The notes under the pieces: model-generated
The model's input: only the letters and a program-made list of their open reading frames with translations
The model's database searches: none
Told to the model about the DNA's origin: nothing
Source of the DNA: Candidatus Desulfofervidus auxilii
GTDB lineage: Bacteria; Desulfobacterota; Desulfofervidia; Desulfofervidales; Desulfofervidaceae
Assembly (NCBI RefSeq): GCF_001577525.1
Contig: NZ_CP013015.1
Location: 1,303,601 to 1,367,600, forward strand
Length of the DNA stretch: 64,000 nt
Direction of reading: 5' to 3'
Shown here: one piece after another, positions 38,648 to 47,876 of the stretch
How positions within the stretch are numbered: position 1 is the stretch's first letter
How the letters are laid out: each line of letters starts with the position of its first letter
Made by a program: the position numbers and the translations under genes

Positions 38648-39637
38648 CTACTCACGTGCAGGAGGAGCCATGAACTCAGGTCCTACTGGGTCCTTGATAC
38701 TCTCATTTATAATCCTATCTATGGCCTCCTTTGCCTGGGCATCCAAAGACCACCCAAAAATCTCATCAACAGGCTCAAGCTGCTCAGGTCGCCGTGCACC
38801 CCAAAGGGCAACACTCACTCCTGGCTGGTCTAACAACCAACGCAAGGCCAAATGGATAACTCGCTTGCTGTAGTTTTTTTGAGCAAACTGGTCTAACAGT
38901 TCTACTGCCTTTAAATATTGGGAATAACGCGGGGACTGAAATTTGGGGTCAATGTTACGCAAATCATCTCCCTTAAATTTGGTCTCTAAGCGCATTCTGC
39001 CAGATAATAATCCCCTGCACAGAGAGCCATACATCAGGGTAATAATTGCATGCTTTCGGCAATAAGGAAGCACATCCTTTTCAATACCCCGTTCAAATAA
39101 ATTATATGGAGGCTGAGCAGTATGGAGTGGAGCTACTTGTCGAAAAACATCCATCTGCTCTGGAGAGTAATTACTCACCCCGATGGCCTTAATCTTTCCC
39201 TCCTTATAAAGTTCATACATTGCCTGGGCTGTTTCTTCTATAGGAATTAAGGGGTCAGGCCAGTGAACTTGATAGATATCAATATAATCGGTTTTTAAAC
39301 GCTTTAAAGACTCATCTATTTCCTTTAATATCCTTTGTTTAGAAGAATTGCGAAATATCTTTCCCTCTTTCCACTCTAAACCCACCTTAGTAGCAATTAC
39401 TATTTCCTCACGGTTTTTATACTCAGAAATAGCCTTTCCCACTATTTCCTCAGATACTCCAAAACCATAAACAGGAGCAGTATCAATTAGATTAATTCCC
39501 TTTTCCAAGGCAGCATGTATAGTGCGAATAGATGTTTTCTCATCTGTGCCTCCCCACAACCAACCACCAATTGCCCAAGTGCCCAAACCAATGCGAGAAA
39601 CATTTAAATCAGTGCCTTTTATCTGTATATATTCCAT
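38648..39637 (-). CDS. aldo/keto reductase
   Basis: 329 residues, TIM-barrel NADPH-dependent oxidoreductase. The catalytic tetrad is visible: Asp and Tyr in LIDTAPVYGFG (about 51-61), Lys in VIATKVGLEW (about 79-88) and His in YQVHWPDP (about 120-127). It closely resembles the YdjG/IolS-type branch. A strong AGGAGG ribosome binding site precedes the ATG. Substrate unknown; no pathway gene is adjacent. Confidence 0.9.
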   Translation of the reverse strand: MEYIQIKGTDLNVSRIGLGTWAIGGWLWGGTDEKTSIRTIHAALEKGINLIDTAPVYGFGVSEEIVGKAISEYKNREEIVIATKVGLEWKEGKIFRNSSKQRILKEIDESLKRLKTDYIDIYQVHWPDPLIPIEETAQAMYELYKEGKIKAIGVSNYSPEQMDVFRQVAPLHTAQPPYNLFERGIEKDVLPYCRKHAIITLMYGSLCRGLLSGRMRLETKFKGDDLRNIDPKFQSPRYSQYLKAVELLDQFAQKNYSKRVIHLALRWLLDQPGVSVALWGARRPEQLEPVDEIFGWSLDAQAKEAIDRIINESIKDPVGPEFMAPPARE

Positions 39638-39709
39638 GGTTTCCTCCTGGCAAATTACTAAAAATTATTCGTTTGTCTCCATTTATCCCATTTTGATCAA
39701 ATTTAACTA

Positions 39710-40096
39710 TTATGAGTTTATAACCTGTTTTTCGATCATATCCTTCCATACCATCGTTTCCTTTTTCCACCCAATGCAAACACCAAATATTTTGGTTTCT
39801 CCTTTTTCCTCATAAGCTATTTTTAGAACAGGAAGAAAGATAAAGGACTTCAAATTATGACATTTTCCAAGTTCCACTTTTTTAATTTTTTTAAAAGGAA
39901 TAAAAAATTCTTTCTTAGGCAGCCATCTTTCAAAATACACTCCTTCTTTAGTTAGCTTCAGATTCCCATTTCCTCTAATTAGTACGAGTTGGTAATGTTT
40001 CCTTCCATTTCTATCAATCCTTTCAATCCCCAAAAAATTAGCACCTTTCTTTTCAAGAATTATATTTTCCATTTTCTTTATCAAAAGTTTTATCAA
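39710..40096 (-). CDS. small hypothetical protein with a possible PH-like fold
   Basis: Up to 128 residues; the TTG at 40096 or the ATG at 40072 (120 residues) could be the start. It has no signal peptide, one weakly hydrophobic segment and alternating beta-rich patterns such as GVYFERWLPKKEFFIPFKKIKKVELGK split across the middle, which resemble bacterial PH-like domains. No catalytic motif. I do not recognise the family with confidence. Confidence 0.5.
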   Translation of the reverse strand: MIKLLIKKMENIILEKKGANFLGIERIDRNGRKHYQLVLIRGNGNLKLTKEGVYFERWLPKKEFFIPFKKIKKVELGKCHNLKSFIFLPVLKIAYEEKGETKIFGVCIGWKKETMVWKDMIEKQVINS

Positions 40097-40136
40097 TCCT
40101 GCCTAAAAAAGCTGACTTTTTGTCTTCTATTCTTTT

Positions 40137-40460
40137 TTAGCGTTTAAGTTCATTACTGAGCCATTCCAGATATTCTTTACCCCCCGCCACTATTGGTATA
40201 GCTATTATTTCTGGTGTTTCATAAGGATGTATTTCTTTAATAGCCTTCTCGAGCTCATCATAAAGTTCTCTTTTACTTTTGATGAAACACAACCATTCCT
40301 CTGCTGTCTCTATGTTGTTCTTCCACCAATATGTACTTACTATCGGTCCCAATATCTGGATGCAGCCAGCCAATCTTTTTTCTACCAAGGTTCGGGCTAT
40401 TCTATCTGCATCTTCCTTTTTGTCTGTAGTAGTGACTACCTGGATATATTCTTGCACCAT
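40137..40460 (-). CDS. cutA: divalent cation tolerance protein CutA
   Basis: 107 residues, the normal CutA1 size. Trimeric ferredoxin-like protein. Conserved features: VTTTDKKEDADRIARTLVE near the N-terminus, LAGCIQI (about 30-36), YWWKNNIETAEEW (about 44-56) and HPYETPEII (about 78-86). AAGGGG sits 8 bases before the ATG. The role in metal tolerance is assigned by family; its molecular function remains debated. Confidence 0.95.
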   Translation of the reverse strand: MVQEYIQVVTTTDKKEDADRIARTLVEKRLAGCIQILGPIVSTYWWKNNIETAEEWLCFIKSKRELYDELEKAIKEIHPYETPEIIAIPIVAGGKEYLEWLSNELKR

Positions 40461-40537
40461 AATTTATCCCCTTTAAGAAAAAAGTAAATTCTTAAAATTT
40501 TAACCTAAAAAGACATCAACCCCCTCTTACTTTCCCC

Positions 40538-41221
40538 TTATCTAACCTCCAACTTATACTTTGGAAATTTCTTTATAAATCCCTCCAAATTTTCCTTGGT
40601 GTATTCATTTTTTTCTTTATAAAAAGGTGTAGGACGGGCTACTTGTAAACAAAGAAGGTGATTCTGCCCCACTATATGGACAATTTTCTCTAAATCCCTG
40701 AAGGTTAATAAACCGCTATGCACGGTAGTCCGAAATTCACAAGGGAACCCAGTTTCTTTAAGAAGAGAAACCGATTGCTGGATAAGCTCAATAGGGAAAC
40801 TAGTATGAGTGACAATTTGATATTTATCCCAAGGGGCCTTAATGTCCATGGCAATATAATCCACCAGATGCTTTTCTATAAGGAGTTTTAACATTAAGGG
40901 TTTTGTGCCATTAGTATCTAGCTTCACCGCAAATCCCATATTCCTCAGCCAGGCACAAAAGGCAGGTAACTCTTTTTGCAAGGTAGGTTCACCGCCAGTA
41001 ATGACCACTCCATCAATAATGCGTTTTCTTGCTTGAAGAAACTCATAAATTTTTTCGTAAGAAATAGGAATTTCCAAACAATCCACTAATGGCAAATTAT
41101 GACAATATGGACAACGAAAATTACATCCCTGAGTATAAACAATAGTGGCCAAATGATTGGGAAAGTCAATAGTAGAAAAAGGGGTAAGTCCACCAATATT
41201 CAAATTAATTTCTTTCATCAT
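40538..41221 (-). CDS. nrdG: anaerobic ribonucleotide reductase-activating-type radical SAM protein
   Basis: 227 residues. The radical SAM cluster motif CxxxCxxC is at 33-40 (CNFRCPYC), and the SAM-binding GGEPT is at 77-81. The opening GGLTPFSTIDFP is shared by NrdG2/PflA-like glycyl-radical activases. It would generate a glycyl radical in a partner enzyme, most likely the class III ribonucleotide reductase, whose gene is not in the window. A 42-codon frame ends 3 bases upstream. Confidence 0.85.
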   Translation of the reverse strand: MMKEINLNIGGLTPFSTIDFPNHLATIVYTQGCNFRCPYCHNLPLVDCLEIPISYEKIYEFLQARKRIIDGVVITGGEPTLQKELPAFCAWLRNMGFAVKLDTNGTKPLMLKLLIEKHLVDYIAMDIKAPWDKYQIVTHTSFPIELIQQSVSLLKETGFPCEFRTTVHSGLLTFRDLEKIVHIVGQNHLLCLQVARPTPFYKEKNEYTKENLEGFIKKFPKYKLEVR

Positions 41222-41224
41222 GTT

Positions 41225-41353
41225 TCAGGTAAAAAAGCCAACCATGGCAGTCTTTAATTCTTCCCATAGCCCAAGCTTTTTAACCAATTTTAATTTAATT
41301 TTTAGTCTAGAACAAGTAGGGGCAGGACAAATATTTTCAAAGATATATTCCAC
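41225..41353 (-). CDS. possible small protein ahead of the NrdG-like gene
   Basis: A GTG-initiated 42-codon frame (start 41353, stop TGA 41225-41227) ends 3 bases before the NrdG-like ATG pair. It encodes a basic peptide with two cysteines (CPAPTC near residues 9-14) and a lysine-rich middle. The tight spacing suggests coupling, but the only ribosome-binding-like sequence, AAGGAT, is too far upstream. It could also be the tail of an older gene. Confidence 0.3.
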   Translation of the reverse strand: MEYIFENICPAPTCSRLKIKLKLVKKLGLWEELKTAMVGFFT

Positions 41354-41385
41354 TTATTGAACGCCAAAAATCCTTAATTTATCCC

Positions 41386-41426
41386 TGCCTGTCGCCTGCC
41401 TGTCGGCAGACAGGGCAGACAGGAAT
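41386..41426. repeat. palindromic repeat unit, partly duplicated
   Basis: CCTGCCTGTCG is followed at once by CCTGCCTGTCGGCAGACAGG and then GCAGACAGG, giving a one-and-a-half copy of the palindromic unit. It lies upstream of the polyketide operon promoter. Confidence 0.75.
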
Positions 41427-41475
41427 GTTTTTAAAGATTGACGCCAAAATCTTGGGGAAGTCCAATAAAAAACTC

Positions 41476-41502
41476 TTGACAATTTATTTTCTCTGTGATA
41501 GT
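41476..41502 (+). promoter_or_regulatory. candidate promoter of the polyketide operon
   Basis: TTGACA (41476-41481) is a perfect -35 box. After 15 bases comes GATAGT (41497-41502), preceded by TGT to give an extended -10. Downstream, at about 41513-41545, an A/T-rich sequence of period 14-15 is repeated twice (TTATATTAAAATTTT), a possible operator. The first gene starts at 41570. Confidence 0.5.
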
Positions 41503-41569
41503 TAACACTGAAATTTTATATTAAAATTTTTATATTAAAATTTTTCTTTAATAAAGAAAGGGATTTGTT

Positions 41570-42787
41570 ATGGTTCCTAAAGCACAGATCGCCATCATAG
41601 GTGGGGGAATTGCAGGTTTGTCTTGTGCTTACTTTTTGAAAAAACAAGGTTTGGACGCAGTGATCTATGAAAGAAAAAAAGAAGTAGGAGGCAGATTTTC
41701 CACCTTGAAAATTGATGGAGTTTATATTAATCGGGCAGCCTTAATGTTTTCTAAAAAACTTAATCCCTGTTTTAGTTCCCTGATTGATGAATTAGGAGTG
41801 CCTTATAGAGAGATGGAGAAATCAAAGTGGATGGTCCAGATTGGAGATAAAATTATTGGTTTAAATAAAGAGGGATTGCTGGAAAGCGGTTTGTTTAATT
41901 CAGAAGAGATTAAATTATGGGGGGAATTACAGGCATTAGTGCAATCGCTCAACTTTGACTATGCCACACCAGATAAACGCCTGCTTAAATGGCATGATAT
42001 GTCACTTTCTGATTTTTGCAAAAAAGAAATGAAATTTACTGATCAGATGATAAATTATCTGGCTCAACTTTATGCCAGCTTTCAATATGTTGAACCCCAT
42101 GAGTTGGCAGCTGATAAAGGACTATTCTCTATTGCCTATTCTGCTACCCCTACCTTTACACCAGTGAGGGGCATGAGGGATGTGGCTTTGGCGTTAAAGA
42201 AAAGACTGGGAGAGGAAGTTCAAACAGATATCCATATTACTGAAGTGCATTATAAACAGGGAAATGGATTTATATTAAAAGTAAAAAGGAAAAACAATGG
42301 TGTGGCTAGGTCTGAAGGCCCCTATAAGTATTGCATCTTTGCCACAGGTCAAAGGATGGTAAGAAATATTATGCCAGAAATAGATTTTAAGGTCCATGCA
42401 GCTAAGACCAGGGGATACATCCTAGAGGCCATTTGTCCCCAATATCGTCCCTATGAATTAATTATCTTCCCTAAAAAAGGAAATAAGCACGGTATTCATG
42501 GTGGTGAAATACAACATTTGTCAGATGGCCGCTCTATCTGTGCGGTCCTCCTTTACCGTCATGATGCAAATTTGGGTGCAATATTTAAGGAATATAAAGT
42601 TATTGAGCGCCTTGGTTGGTCACCTGCCATTGGGGTTATGCCTCCAGGAGGAAAGATTGTAGATGTGACTACCAATGTAAAAAATGCCTTTGTTGTAGGT
42701 GATTTCTATCGTTTTCCAAATCTTGAGTCCTGTGTTTATACAGCCAAAAAAGTAGCAAACATAATTGCCAAAGAGGAAAGGGGTTAA
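41570..42787 (+). CDS. FAD-dependent amine-oxidase/protoporphyrinogen-oxidase-like flavoprotein
   Basis: 405 residues. The N-terminal dinucleotide fold has GGGIAG (11-16) and YERKKEVGGRF (34-44); the C-terminal FAD contact is FVVGDFYRFPNLESC (about 376-390). The family covers phytoene desaturases, amine oxidases and similar dehydrogenases. It has no signal peptide or membrane helix. First gene of the polyketide operon, 1 base before the next gene's ATG. It probably oxidises or reduces a pathway intermediate; a second, longer flavoprotein of the same superfamily lies at 61518. Confidence 0.8.
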   Translation: MVPKAQIAIIGGGIAGLSCAYFLKKQGLDAVIYERKKEVGGRFSTLKIDGVYINRAALMFSKKLNPCFSSLIDELGVPYREMEKSKWMVQIGDKIIGLNKEGLLESGLFNSEEIKLWGELQALVQSLNFDYATPDKRLLKWHDMSLSDFCKKEMKFTDQMINYLAQLYASFQYVEPHELAADKGLFSIAYSATPTFTPVRGMRDVALALKKRLGEEVQTDIHITEVHYKQGNGFILKVKRKNNGVARSEGPYKYCIFATGQRMVRNIMPEIDFKVHAAKTRGYILEAICPQYRPYELIIFPKKGNKHGIHGGEIQHLSDGRSICAVLLYRHDANLGAIFKEYKVIERLGWSPAIGVMPPGGKIVDVTTNVKNAFVVGDFYRFPNLESCVYTAKKVANIIAKEERG

Positions 42788-43513
42788 ATGAGAATCTTAG
42801 GAATATGTGGAACAAATAAGAGAGGGAGTAAAAAATCAGCCAGTGAGTGGTTTTTAAAAAAGGCTCTTGAAGCTGCTGCTGAATTAGGGGCAGAAACAGA
42901 ATCAATAAGACTTATAAATTGTCGGATAACTCCTTGTCTAGCCTGCAATTTTTGCATGTGTGGTAAATTATGTCCCTTACTTGAAGACCCCAAAGATGAT
43001 GCAAAAGAAATATTTACTAAGATAGATAAGGCAGCAGGCATCATTTTCTCCTTTCCTGTTTATGGATACCAAACACCTGCCATTGTTATTAATTTACTCC
43101 AAAGGACAAGACCCTTTCATGAACTGGAAAGGGCAAAGGCCACAGGTTTAGAAATCAAGGCTGTAAAAAACAATCCCTTTTCTGGAAAGGCCATAGGGAG
43201 TTTGACCGTAGCCGCGGCGATTGGTCTAGAAGGGGCTTTATTTGGTCCACTTCATATCTTAAAAGCATTAGGGGCAACACCAGTGGCCTGTGCAGGTATT
43301 TCTCTCTTGGATCCAGAGATAAAAAATATCTATAGCATAGATGGTAAATTCTCTGTCCCGAATGAAAATATAAAGGCTTTTTTTGATAGGGATTTCCCTA
43401 GCTATGAAGAAAACGAATGCGCTATTGATATGGCCCGCTCAGTGGGAAAATGGGTGTATAGAGCATGTAAATCTGAGGTGTTCCAAAGGATAAGGTATAG
43501 AACAAAACTTTAG
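42788..43513 (+). CDS. iron-sulfur flavoprotein-like FMN reductase
   Basis: 241 residues. A flavodoxin-like NADPH-dependent FMN reductase fold (GICGTNKRGSKKS, 5-17, for FMN phosphate binding), with an inserted compact cysteine motif CLACNFCMCGKLC (50-62). The spacing is like that of archaeal/clostridial iron-sulfur flavoproteins, which carry one [4Fe-4S] and FMN and move electrons from ferredoxin. It directly abuts the preceding flavoprotein gene and probably supplies electrons within the pathway. Confidence 0.82.
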   Translation: MRILGICGTNKRGSKKSASEWFLKKALEAAAELGAETESIRLINCRITPCLACNFCMCGKLCPLLEDPKDDAKEIFTKIDKAAGIIFSFPVYGYQTPAIVINLLQRTRPFHELERAKATGLEIKAVKNNPFSGKAIGSLTVAAAIGLEGALFGPLHILKALGATPVACAGISLLDPEIKNIYSIDGKFSVPNENIKAFFDRDFPSYEENECAIDMARSVGKWVYRACKSEVFQRIRYRTKL

Positions 43514-43576
43514 TTTATATTTTTATATTTAAAGAAAAATTTTATTATTAAACTTTTACTATTAGTGAGGGGTCAG

Positions 43577-45043
43577 ATGAAAACATTATTTGTCATGCCT
43601 AGTGTAGGGGCTTGGGCTTCACATGGAGTACATAAAGCACCCAATCAGCTTTATGCTCAGCTTGGAGCATACCTTAGGAACAAAAATATTTGTGATGTGA
43701 AGGTATTAGATGCCCGTGCTTTGGATATGAGTACAGAGGAGATGTTTGAAGAGGTGAAGAAAGACAAACCAGATGTGGTGATTCTGGGAGATATGGTGCA
43801 TTCCTATGGTGGGTTTGCGGTAATGTGGTATTTCAATGAAACGGCGCGCTTGATAAAAAAGCTATGCCCAAAAACAAAAATCATTGTGGGTGGTCTCTGG
43901 TATTCTGGATATTTCAAAGAAACTCTTGAGCAGAATCCGTGGATAGACTTTGTTTATATAGGTGAGGCAGAGCTTACGGTAGAAGAATTACTCCTTGCCT
44001 TGGAAAATAACCGTAAGGATTTAGAAAACATTCCTGGCGTTGCCTTCAGAAAAGATGGTCAGGTAGTGCTTGGGCCTCATCGTGAACTAATTAAAGACCT
44101 AGATACCCTACCCCTACCTGCCTATGAGCTTTTCCCCATGGATAGATATGTGGGACATACCTATTGGAAGCCCTTTGTAGAAATCATTACTTCCCGCGGT
44201 TGCCCCAATGCTTGCTCTTTTTGTTATGAATGGAGTCAATTTGACCCCCGCACGCCAAAAGACTTTATTACCTGGCGAGCCAAATCCGCCAAACGAGTAG
44301 TGGATGAATTAGAACTACTAGAAAAGGAATATGGTGTGAAGGTAGTAGTCATCCAAGATGATACCTACAATGTGGATTTGAATAGATTAAAGGAGACATG
44401 TGATGAGATTTTAAAGAGAAATCTTTCCATAAAATGGGTGATGCTGGGCATAGCCCGAGATTGGGTAAGACAAAAAGAGATTATTCCTTTGATGAAAAAG
44501 GCAGGGATGTTTATGGGCTTGTTAGGAATAGAGGTAGCCAGTGACGAAGAACTAAAGAAAATTGGTAAAAAGATAACCACCTCTCAAGTAAAAGAAACCA
44601 TAGATATTTTGAGAGAAAACGATATCGCTACCGTAGGCACCCTGCTTGTGGGGTTTGAGGATGATGATGAAGAGGTAATTAAAAAAAGATGTGCTTTTGC
44701 AGATGAGATTGACCCAGATATTATCTGGATAGGCTTTGTTACCCCACCTCCTGGCTCACCAATCTGGAGGAGCGCTGTTAAAAGGGGCTGGATTGACCCT
44801 GGTCGTATAAATCTAAAGCTATGGGATTTTCAGCATCCGGTCATGCCTACAAAGTATCTATCCATGGAAGAAATAGGGCGTTTGGCTGCTTGGGGAATAA
44901 AGCAGTTTTTTAGCAATCCTAAAAGGATTAAACGAATTATGGAAAGCAATTATGACCCTTTAGCCAAACTGTGTTTCAAGGACCAACTAGACAATTTTAT
45001 GCGTTTTGAAAAAGCGGCCACTAAAGGAGAAATTTTGGTTTAG
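43577..45043 (+). CDS. B12-binding-domain radical SAM protein
   Basis: 488 residues from the ATG at 43577, chosen because GAGGGG precedes it; an in-frame GTG at 43565 is less likely. Residues 1-150 form a Rossmann-like cobalamin-binding domain (VVILGDMVHSYGG). The radical SAM CxxxCxxC is at 209-216 (CPNACSFC). Members include methyltransferases and the BchE cyclase, so methylation, ring oxidation or C-C chemistry are possible here. The canonical DxHxxG cobalamin-histidine motif is not obvious. It is separated from the previous gene by 63 A/T-rich bases and from AOR by 9. Confidence 0.88.
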   Translation: MKTLFVMPSVGAWASHGVHKAPNQLYAQLGAYLRNKNICDVKVLDARALDMSTEEMFEEVKKDKPDVVILGDMVHSYGGFAVMWYFNETARLIKKLCPKTKIIVGGLWYSGYFKETLEQNPWIDFVYIGEAELTVEELLLALENNRKDLENIPGVAFRKDGQVVLGPHRELIKDLDTLPLPAYELFPMDRYVGHTYWKPFVEIITSRGCPNACSFCYEWSQFDPRTPKDFITWRAKSAKRVVDELELLEKEYGVKVVVIQDDTYNVDLNRLKETCDEILKRNLSIKWVMLGIARDWVRQKEIIPLMKKAGMFMGLLGIEVASDEELKKIGKKITTSQVKETIDILRENDIATVGTLLVGFEDDDEEVIKKRCAFADEIDPDIIWIGFVTPPPGSPIWRSAVKRGWIDPGRINLKLWDFQHPVMPTKYLSMEEIGRLAAWGIKQFFSNPKRIKRIMESNYDPLAKLCFKDQLDNFMRFEKAATKGEILV

Positions 45044-45052
45044 GAGAAAAAA

Positions 45053-46885
45053 ATGCTTCCCCAAAGGATTGCTTATTTGGATTTAGACACAACAAATGTG
45101 AAGATTAAAGAAATTCCTGAGGAAATAACCAAGAAATTCCTGGGTGGAAGGGGGATAAATATTCACTTGCTCTACAACCATGTCACACCTGAAATTGACC
45201 CACTTTCTCCCCAAAATCCGCTTATCATTGGCCCCGGCATTTTAACGGGATTAAAAGGTATAGGCGCTTCTAGATGTAATATTTCTGGTAAGTCTCCTGA
45301 AACCGGCCTTTTAGGAGATGCAAACATAGGTGGCCACTTTGGGGCATTTATGAAAAGGACAGGTATTGACTGTCTATTTATTACTGGTGCTTCCAAAAAA
45401 CCTATTTATATCCATTTGGATAATGGAGGGATTAGAATAGAGGACGCTAAAGATTTATGGGGGAAATCCACTAAGGAAACCAATACTATTTTAAAAAGAC
45501 GCTATGGCCCTTCTAGTCAGTCTATTTCTATCGGTATTGCAGGGGAAAATCTGGTGCGCTTTGCCTGTATCATCAACAGGAAAAAGAATGCCGCCGGCAG
45601 AACCGGGCTTGGCTGTCTTATGGGAGCAAAAAAGATAAAGGCCATTGTAGTAAGTGGCGAAAAATCCATAAAACCAAAGGATGAAAACGGATTTCATGAT
45701 TTAGTTAAGTCACTTCAAGAAAAATTAAAGAAAGAGCCCTTAGTCAATGTGCTCAGCCAATTTGGCTCTGTTCATCTTTTTAATCTGATTAATCAACAGA
45801 TTGGCATGGGAAGGGCTTACAATGGACTTTCTACCACATTCCCAGAAAACAAAGATATTTCACCTGAAATACTGAAGGAAAAATACTATACAGGGAAGGC
45901 AGGTTGTTTCTCCTGCCCTGTGGCCTGCCAGCATAGATACAAAACTGCGGAGGTAAAAGGTGAAGGTCCAGAATACACCATTTTGGCTAGTTTTGGTCCT
46001 GTGGTGGGAATAAAGAGTGTAGAAACAGTCCTTTATATAAATGACCTTATAAATAGCTATGGCCTGGATGCCAGTTCAACTGCAAACCTTATTGCTTGGA
46101 CCGTTGAATTATTCAAAAAAGGCTTAATAGATGAAAATGTTACCAATGGCCTAAAACTTGATTGGGGAGATGAAAAGACCATTATAGAGTTAATCCATCA
46201 GATTGCTCATCGAGATGGATTTGGCAATCTTTTAGCAGAGGGTGCAAAGGCAGCAGTAAACAAACTAGGTGAAGAAACAGCCAAGTATCTTATCTGGACA
46301 AAATATCTGCCCCAATCAGACCCTGTAGATTTAAGATACCTTCCTGCCTATGCCTTAGGAAATGCGGTGGCCTCAAGGGGCTCTGACCACTTAAGAAGTC
46401 GGCCTACCTGGGAGGCCTATGGTCTTTCTGAAGACCAATTAAAGGCCATTTATGGTGGTTTTGTCTCTGCAAACCCCCGTAGTTGTGAAGGAAAAGGCAG
46501 GGTTATCTGGTGGTGGGAGACCTATCTTTCCCTCTTTGATGCCTTGGGTTTGTGTAAACTTATTGCCTTTCATTGCAGACCTGGTCTGCTGGATTTCCAA
46601 TTTTTCTCTGAGTTAATTCAGCACAGCACGGGCCTTAATTTAACACCTGAAGAAATTTTTGAAGTAGGGGAAAGAATCGTAACTTTGGAACGGATGTTTA
46701 TTGTACGCGAGGGAATAAGAAGAAAAGACGACTCTCCACCTCAAAGGTATTTTGAATCATTAAACGATTTAAGGCTAGACAGAGAAAAATTTGAGCAAAT
46801 GCTAGATGAATATTATCAGTTCCGTGGTTTTGATAAAGAAGGTAGGCCATTGGAAGAAACCATAAAGCGTTTGGGGTTGAAATAA
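45053..46885 (+). CDS. aldehyde:ferredoxin oxidoreductase family tungsten enzyme
   Basis: 610 residues, full length for AOR. Family features: FLGGRGINIHLLY (29-41), GPGILTG (60-66), the pterin-binding central part, and the [4Fe-4S] cysteines CxxCxxxC (285, 288, 292) with the distal Cys501. AORs bind a tungsten bis-pterin and interconvert acids and aldehydes at low potential with ferredoxin; a related branch (BamB) reduces aromatic acyl-CoA. Within a polyketide operon it could act on an aldehyde or aromatic intermediate. The stop overlaps the next ATG by one base. Confidence 0.9.
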   Translation: MLPQRIAYLDLDTTNVKIKEIPEEITKKFLGGRGINIHLLYNHVTPEIDPLSPQNPLIIGPGILTGLKGIGASRCNISGKSPETGLLGDANIGGHFGAFMKRTGIDCLFITGASKKPIYIHLDNGGIRIEDAKDLWGKSTKETNTILKRRYGPSSQSISIGIAGENLVRFACIINRKKNAAGRTGLGCLMGAKKIKAIVVSGEKSIKPKDENGFHDLVKSLQEKLKKEPLVNVLSQFGSVHLFNLINQQIGMGRAYNGLSTTFPENKDISPEILKEKYYTGKAGCFSCPVACQHRYKTAEVKGEGPEYTILASFGPVVGIKSVETVLYINDLINSYGLDASSTANLIAWTVELFKKGLIDENVTNGLKLDWGDEKTIIELIHQIAHRDGFGNLLAEGAKAAVNKLGEETAKYLIWTKYLPQSDPVDLRYLPAYALGNAVASRGSDHLRSRPTWEAYGLSEDQLKAIYGGFVSANPRSCEGKGRVIWWWETYLSLFDALGLCKLIAFHCRPGLLDFQFFSELIQHSTGLNLTPEEIFEVGERIVTLERMFIVREGIRRKDDSPPQRYFESLNDLRLDREKFEQMLDEYYQFRGFDKEGRPLEETIKRLGLK

Positions 46886-47874
46886 TGAAGGTGGCTGTTA
46901 TTGGTGCTGGGGCAATAGGGAGTTTGGTAGCTGGCTATCTTAGCAAAGAGGGAATTGATGTAACCTTAATTGGTAGAAGAAAGGATGTTTTAGCCATTAA
47001 AGAAAATGGGCTTGTAATAGAAGGAGTAAGAGGCAGAATAGTTATTCCAATTGATGATATTAAAGACAAAATTGAGAATAATGCAGATTTTATTATTCTG
47101 GCCGTTAAGACACAGGACATTCCTTTTATCTTAAATGATATTTCTCCAAATATGCCCATTCTTACCGTGCAGAATGGGCTAAGGGCAGAAGAGATGCTCT
47201 TAGCGTCTATCCCAAAGGAAAACATTATCAGCAGCATTGTTATGTTTGGGGCTACATACCTTGAGCCAGGTAAAATTTTACATAACTTTGAGGGAGATTG
47301 GATTATTGGTAAGGCATTTGTTGAAAATGATACAGAGGTGGAAACAATAGCAAGTCTTTTGAATAAGGTATTTTCTGTCCATATCACAGAAGAAATAAGA
47401 GAGATGAAATGGCTAAAATTATTTTTAAACCTAAATAACTGCCTTCCTGCCTTAATGGGTAAGAGCATGCAGGAGACATTTTCTGACTTAGAGATTTGCA
47501 AATTAAGCATTGAGTTTCTTAAAGAGGCATTGATGGTAATTAATAAAGCACAAATCAGATTAAAGTCCTTACCAGATTTCCCTTTAGAAAGGCTTTATGC
47601 ATTAACAAATATGCCGCTAGAAGAAGCAGCAAAAATATTCTCAAGCATTATGACAAATCTCAGTGAAGAACCACTTTATGGCTCAATTCTTCAAAGCATA
47701 AAGAGGGGCAGGCCTTCAGAGATTGATTATATCAATGGAGAAATAGCTTCTTTGAGTGAAAAGATAGGAATAGACGCACCTTTAAACAAAAAGGTAGTGG
47801 AAATGGTGCATGCAGTAGAAAAAAGAGGTGATTTTTTTGAGTCAGAAGAGATTTTAGGTGAATTTAGGAGGTAA
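46885..47874 (+). CDS. 2-dehydropantoate 2-reductase-like (PanE/ApbA) oxidoreductase
   Basis: 329 residues. N-terminal NADPH Rossmann fold with GAGAIG (7-12) and IGRR (30-33), and the helical C-terminal ketopantoate reductase domain (about 175-325) with conserved Lys in EMKWLKLFLNLNNC. Genuine PanE reduces ketopantoate, but its position between AOR and the duplicated TIGR04076 gene suggests reduction of a pathway ketone instead. The start overlaps the AOR stop (TAATG). Confidence 0.82.
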   Translation: MKVAVIGAGAIGSLVAGYLSKEGIDVTLIGRRKDVLAIKENGLVIEGVRGRIVIPIDDIKDKIENNADFIILAVKTQDIPFILNDISPNMPILTVQNGLRAEEMLLASIPKENIISSIVMFGATYLEPGKILHNFEGDWIIGKAFVENDTEVETIASLLNKVFSVHITEEIREMKWLKLFLNLNNCLPALMGKSMQETFSDLEICKLSIEFLKEALMVINKAQIRLKSLPDFPLERLYALTNMPLEEAAKIFSSIMTNLSEEPLYGSILQSIKRGRPSEIDYINGEIASLSEKIGIDAPLNKKVVEMVHAVEKRGDFFESEEILGEFRR

Positions 47875-47876
47875 AG